A stretch of 6,703 nt of DNA, taken from assembly GCA_027348305.1 (NCBI GenBank), contig DAIEPS010000103.1, positions 1-6,703 of the forward strand, written 5' to 3'. This document shows, piece after piece, positions 6,003 through 6,703 of the stretch. This DNA is from Anaerolineaceae bacterium (GTDB taxonomy: Bacteria; Chloroflexota; Anaerolineae; Anaerolineales; Anaerolineaceae). Within the stretch, counting starts at the first letter, position 1; each line of letters begins with the position of its first letter. A program made the position numbers and the translations under genes. The notes under the pieces are model-generated. The model had not been told where the DNA came from. It worked only from the letters and a program-made list of their open reading frames with translations, and searched no databases.

Positions 6003-6473
6003 ATGCGCCCAAAACAATTACGTCAACTGCAACGTTTCTTCCAATCCATCGCCCGCAAGCTGCGCTGGCTGGTGCCGGGAATAGGTATAAAACGTTGGGT
6101 GGTCGTGATCCTGGCGGGCACAACGCTGTTGGGGGTCGGATTCGCTTTTATGCTCCTGGATCTCTATCGAACGGCGCCGCAAACCTGGTGGCTGCCGATC
6201 ATCAAGATCGCTTCACTGCAATTCATTACGAACCGAGTTATCCGCGCCTTGATCTTTGGTGCGATCGGTGTCGCGTTGACGGTTTTTGGCATCATCGGAT
6301 TGAACAGGGCGTTGTTAAGACCCTTTATGCGGCCAGGCAAGGATATCATTGATACGGTGGCGCAGTTCCGCCGCGCCATCGACGCGGTGCCGCGCGGCAA
6401 GAGCGTCGCGCTGCTGGTGCGGCGCGGCAACAGCACGGTGTATGTGCCCATGAAGCTCTCTACCGCCGGGTGA
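6003..6473 (+). CDS. Chimeric ORF: YvcK/CofD-like membrane N-terminus joined to a foreign protease tail
   Basis: The frame encodes 156 residues. Residues 1 to about 118 match the N-terminal part of Chloroflexota YvcK-type (gluconeogenesis factor / UDP-GlcNAc-binding, CofD-like fold) proteins: a basic start, WLVPGIGIKRW at 22-32, a first membrane helix at about 32-53 ending in LLDLYR, a short loop, a second helix at about 79-101, then NRALLRPF and a cytoplasmic segment. The family next shows a glycine-rich Rossmann entry (GGGTG), which is absent. From about residue 119 the sequence becomes a PDZ-protease C-terminus (AIDAVPRGKSVALLVRRGN) and stops. YvcK proteins influence cell-wall precursor flow in other bacteria (family knowledge). 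As written the product would be non-functional; an assembly join is the likeliest cause. No clear ribosome site; the promoter abuts the ATG. The N-terminal identification comes from remembered family pattern. Confidence 0.7.
   Translation: MRPKQLRQLQRFFQSIARKLRWLVPGIGIKRWVVVILAGTTLLGVGFAFMLLDLYRTAPQTWWLPIIKIASLQFITNRVIRALIFGAIGVALTVFGIIGLNRALLRPFMRPGKDIIDTVAQFRRAIDAVPRGKSVALLVRRGNSTVYVPMKLSTAG
6357..6375. other. Probable chimeric junction (GC and gene-content break)
   Basis: Counted GC is 47-55% in the 60-base blocks from 6181 to 6360 and 65-77% in the blocks from 6361 to 6600. Protein identity changes family inside one frame at the same place. The residues TVAQFRR fit both the end of the YvcK linker and the PDZ-protease sequence, so a shared string of roughly 15-20 bases could have joined two genomes during assembly. 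Exact breakpoint uncertain. Confidence 0.75.
6357..6473 (+). CDS. C-terminal end of a DegP/MucD-type periplasmic serine protease (5' part missing)
   Basis: About 38 codons, in frame with the upstream ORF. The pattern QFRRAIDAVPRGKSVALLVRRGN followed by a VYVPMKL strand is the last helix and strands of a PDZ domain as in DegP/DegQ/MucD proteases of the periplasm; the protease domain and first PDZ are absent. High-GC codon choice (GCG, CGC, CTG) differs from the upstream genes. The stop overlaps the next start by GTGA, as in a tight operon. In betaproteobacteria mucD is often followed by a small glutaredoxin-like gene and lepA, which matches what follows here. The fragment is short, so family is likely but not certain. 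Confidence 0.65.
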   Translation: MAQFRRAIDAVPRGKSVALLVRRGNSTVYVPMKLSTAG

Positions 6474-6703
6474 AGCCTGCGCTCACTCTTTACGGCCGCC
6501 CAGGCTGCCATCTCTGCGAGGCGATGGCGGCCGAAGTGCAGCCGCATCTGAACGCCCATGGCCTGAGCCTGCGCCAGGTGGACATCGATGCCGATCCCGC
6601 CCTGGCGCAGCGCTATGGCCTGAAGGTTCCCGTGCTGTGCGGGCCGCAAGGCGAGATTTGCCACTATTTCTTCGATGAGGCGGCGTTCCGCGCCTGGCTG
6701 GCG
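6470..6703 (+). CDS. Glutaredoxin-like thiol-disulfide protein (runs off right edge)
   Basis: Seventy-eight codons are open to the window end, beginning with GTG that overlaps the preceding TGA. Thioredoxin-fold features: first strand LTLYGRPGC, redox motif CHLC at residues 13-16, second strand with VDIDADP at 37-43, and the cis-proline segment LKVPVL with P54. This matches the short glutaredoxin-like family (DUF836-type), usually about 80-90 residues, so only the last few codons are missing. Such proteins exchange thiols and disulfides in the cytoplasm; the partner is unknown. Codon use and GC (about 67%) match the protease tail, not the Chloroflexota genes, so both belong to the same foreign segment. 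No distinct ribosome site is seen; translation probably couples to the upstream stop. Confidence 0.88.
   Translation, partial: MKPALTLYGRPGCHLCEAMAAEVQPHLNAHGLSLRQVDIDADPALAQRYGLKVPVLCGPQGEICHYFFDEAAFRAWLA

Noticed and set aside
5908..6123. A minus-strand open frame of 71 codons upstream of the aminotransferase
   Set aside because: It overlaps the strong plus-strand promoter and the YvcK-like N-terminus, and its protein has no family resemblance.
6003..6473. A genuine novel membrane-PDZ fusion protein
   Set aside because: The abrupt GC break, the missing Rossmann domain and the betaproteobacterial gene order to the right make an assembly join far more likely.
6164..6664. A long minus-strand open frame (166 codons) antisense to the YvcK-like/glutaredoxin end
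   Set aside because: It spans the compositional junction, lies opposite three better-supported coding segments and has no recognisable domain. High GC on the right side keeps stops rare.
1..6703. Mobile element, CRISPR array or defence island
   Set aside because: No transposase, integrase, direct-repeat array, terminal inverted repeats or defence domain was seen.

Overview
Most of this window (1 to about 6356) reads as one chromosomal stretch from a bacterium of the phylum Chloroflexota, probably an Anaerolineae-type lineage. This assignment rests on protein style recognised from memory: a Ser/Thr kinase of the type common there, an FHA-winged-helix regulator, a CpXC-domain protein, and a two-helix membrane leader typical of Chloroflexota YvcK proteins. 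No search was run. Sampled 60-base blocks near 6181-6360 have 47-55% GC.

Layout: (1) 1-552, minus strand, the N-terminal part of a Ser/Thr protein kinase that runs off the left edge. (2) 631-1338, plus strand, a divergently transcribed FHA plus OmpR-type winged-helix regulator. The two share a 78-bp promoter region, so phosphorylation signalling to transcription is a natural reading. (3) 1362-1396, a perfect 15-bp hairpin between convergent genes. (4) Minus-strand block 5786 to 1426: a class III PLP aminotransferase, a soluble GAF-PAS histidine kinase 6 bp downstream, and, after an 80-bp gap with its own promoter-like motif, a CpXC zinc-ribbon-like protein of unknown function. No response regulator lies beside the histidine kinase. 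(5) 5787-6002, a divergent intergenic region with an extended -10 promoter leftward and a near-consensus, apparently leaderless promoter rightward. (6) 6003 onward, plus strand, the membrane-anchoring N-terminus of a YvcK/CofD-like protein.

The most important observation is at about 6357-6375. The YvcK-like frame never reaches its Rossmann domain. Without a stop it becomes the C-terminal end of a DegP/MucD-type PDZ protease, overlapped by GTGA with a glutaredoxin-like gene that runs off the right edge. GC jumps from about 50% to about 69% at that point. Protease tail followed by glutaredoxin-like gene resembles the betaproteobacterial rse-mucD-grx-lepA region. The last ~340 bases therefore look like sequence from another organism joined by an assembly error at a short shared string. 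A true fusion or transfer is possible but less likely.

I see no mobile element, CRISPR array, tRNA or rRNA, and no clear undescribed multi-gene system. The best biological leads are the divergent kinase/FHA-regulator pair and the aminotransferase-histidine kinase operon.
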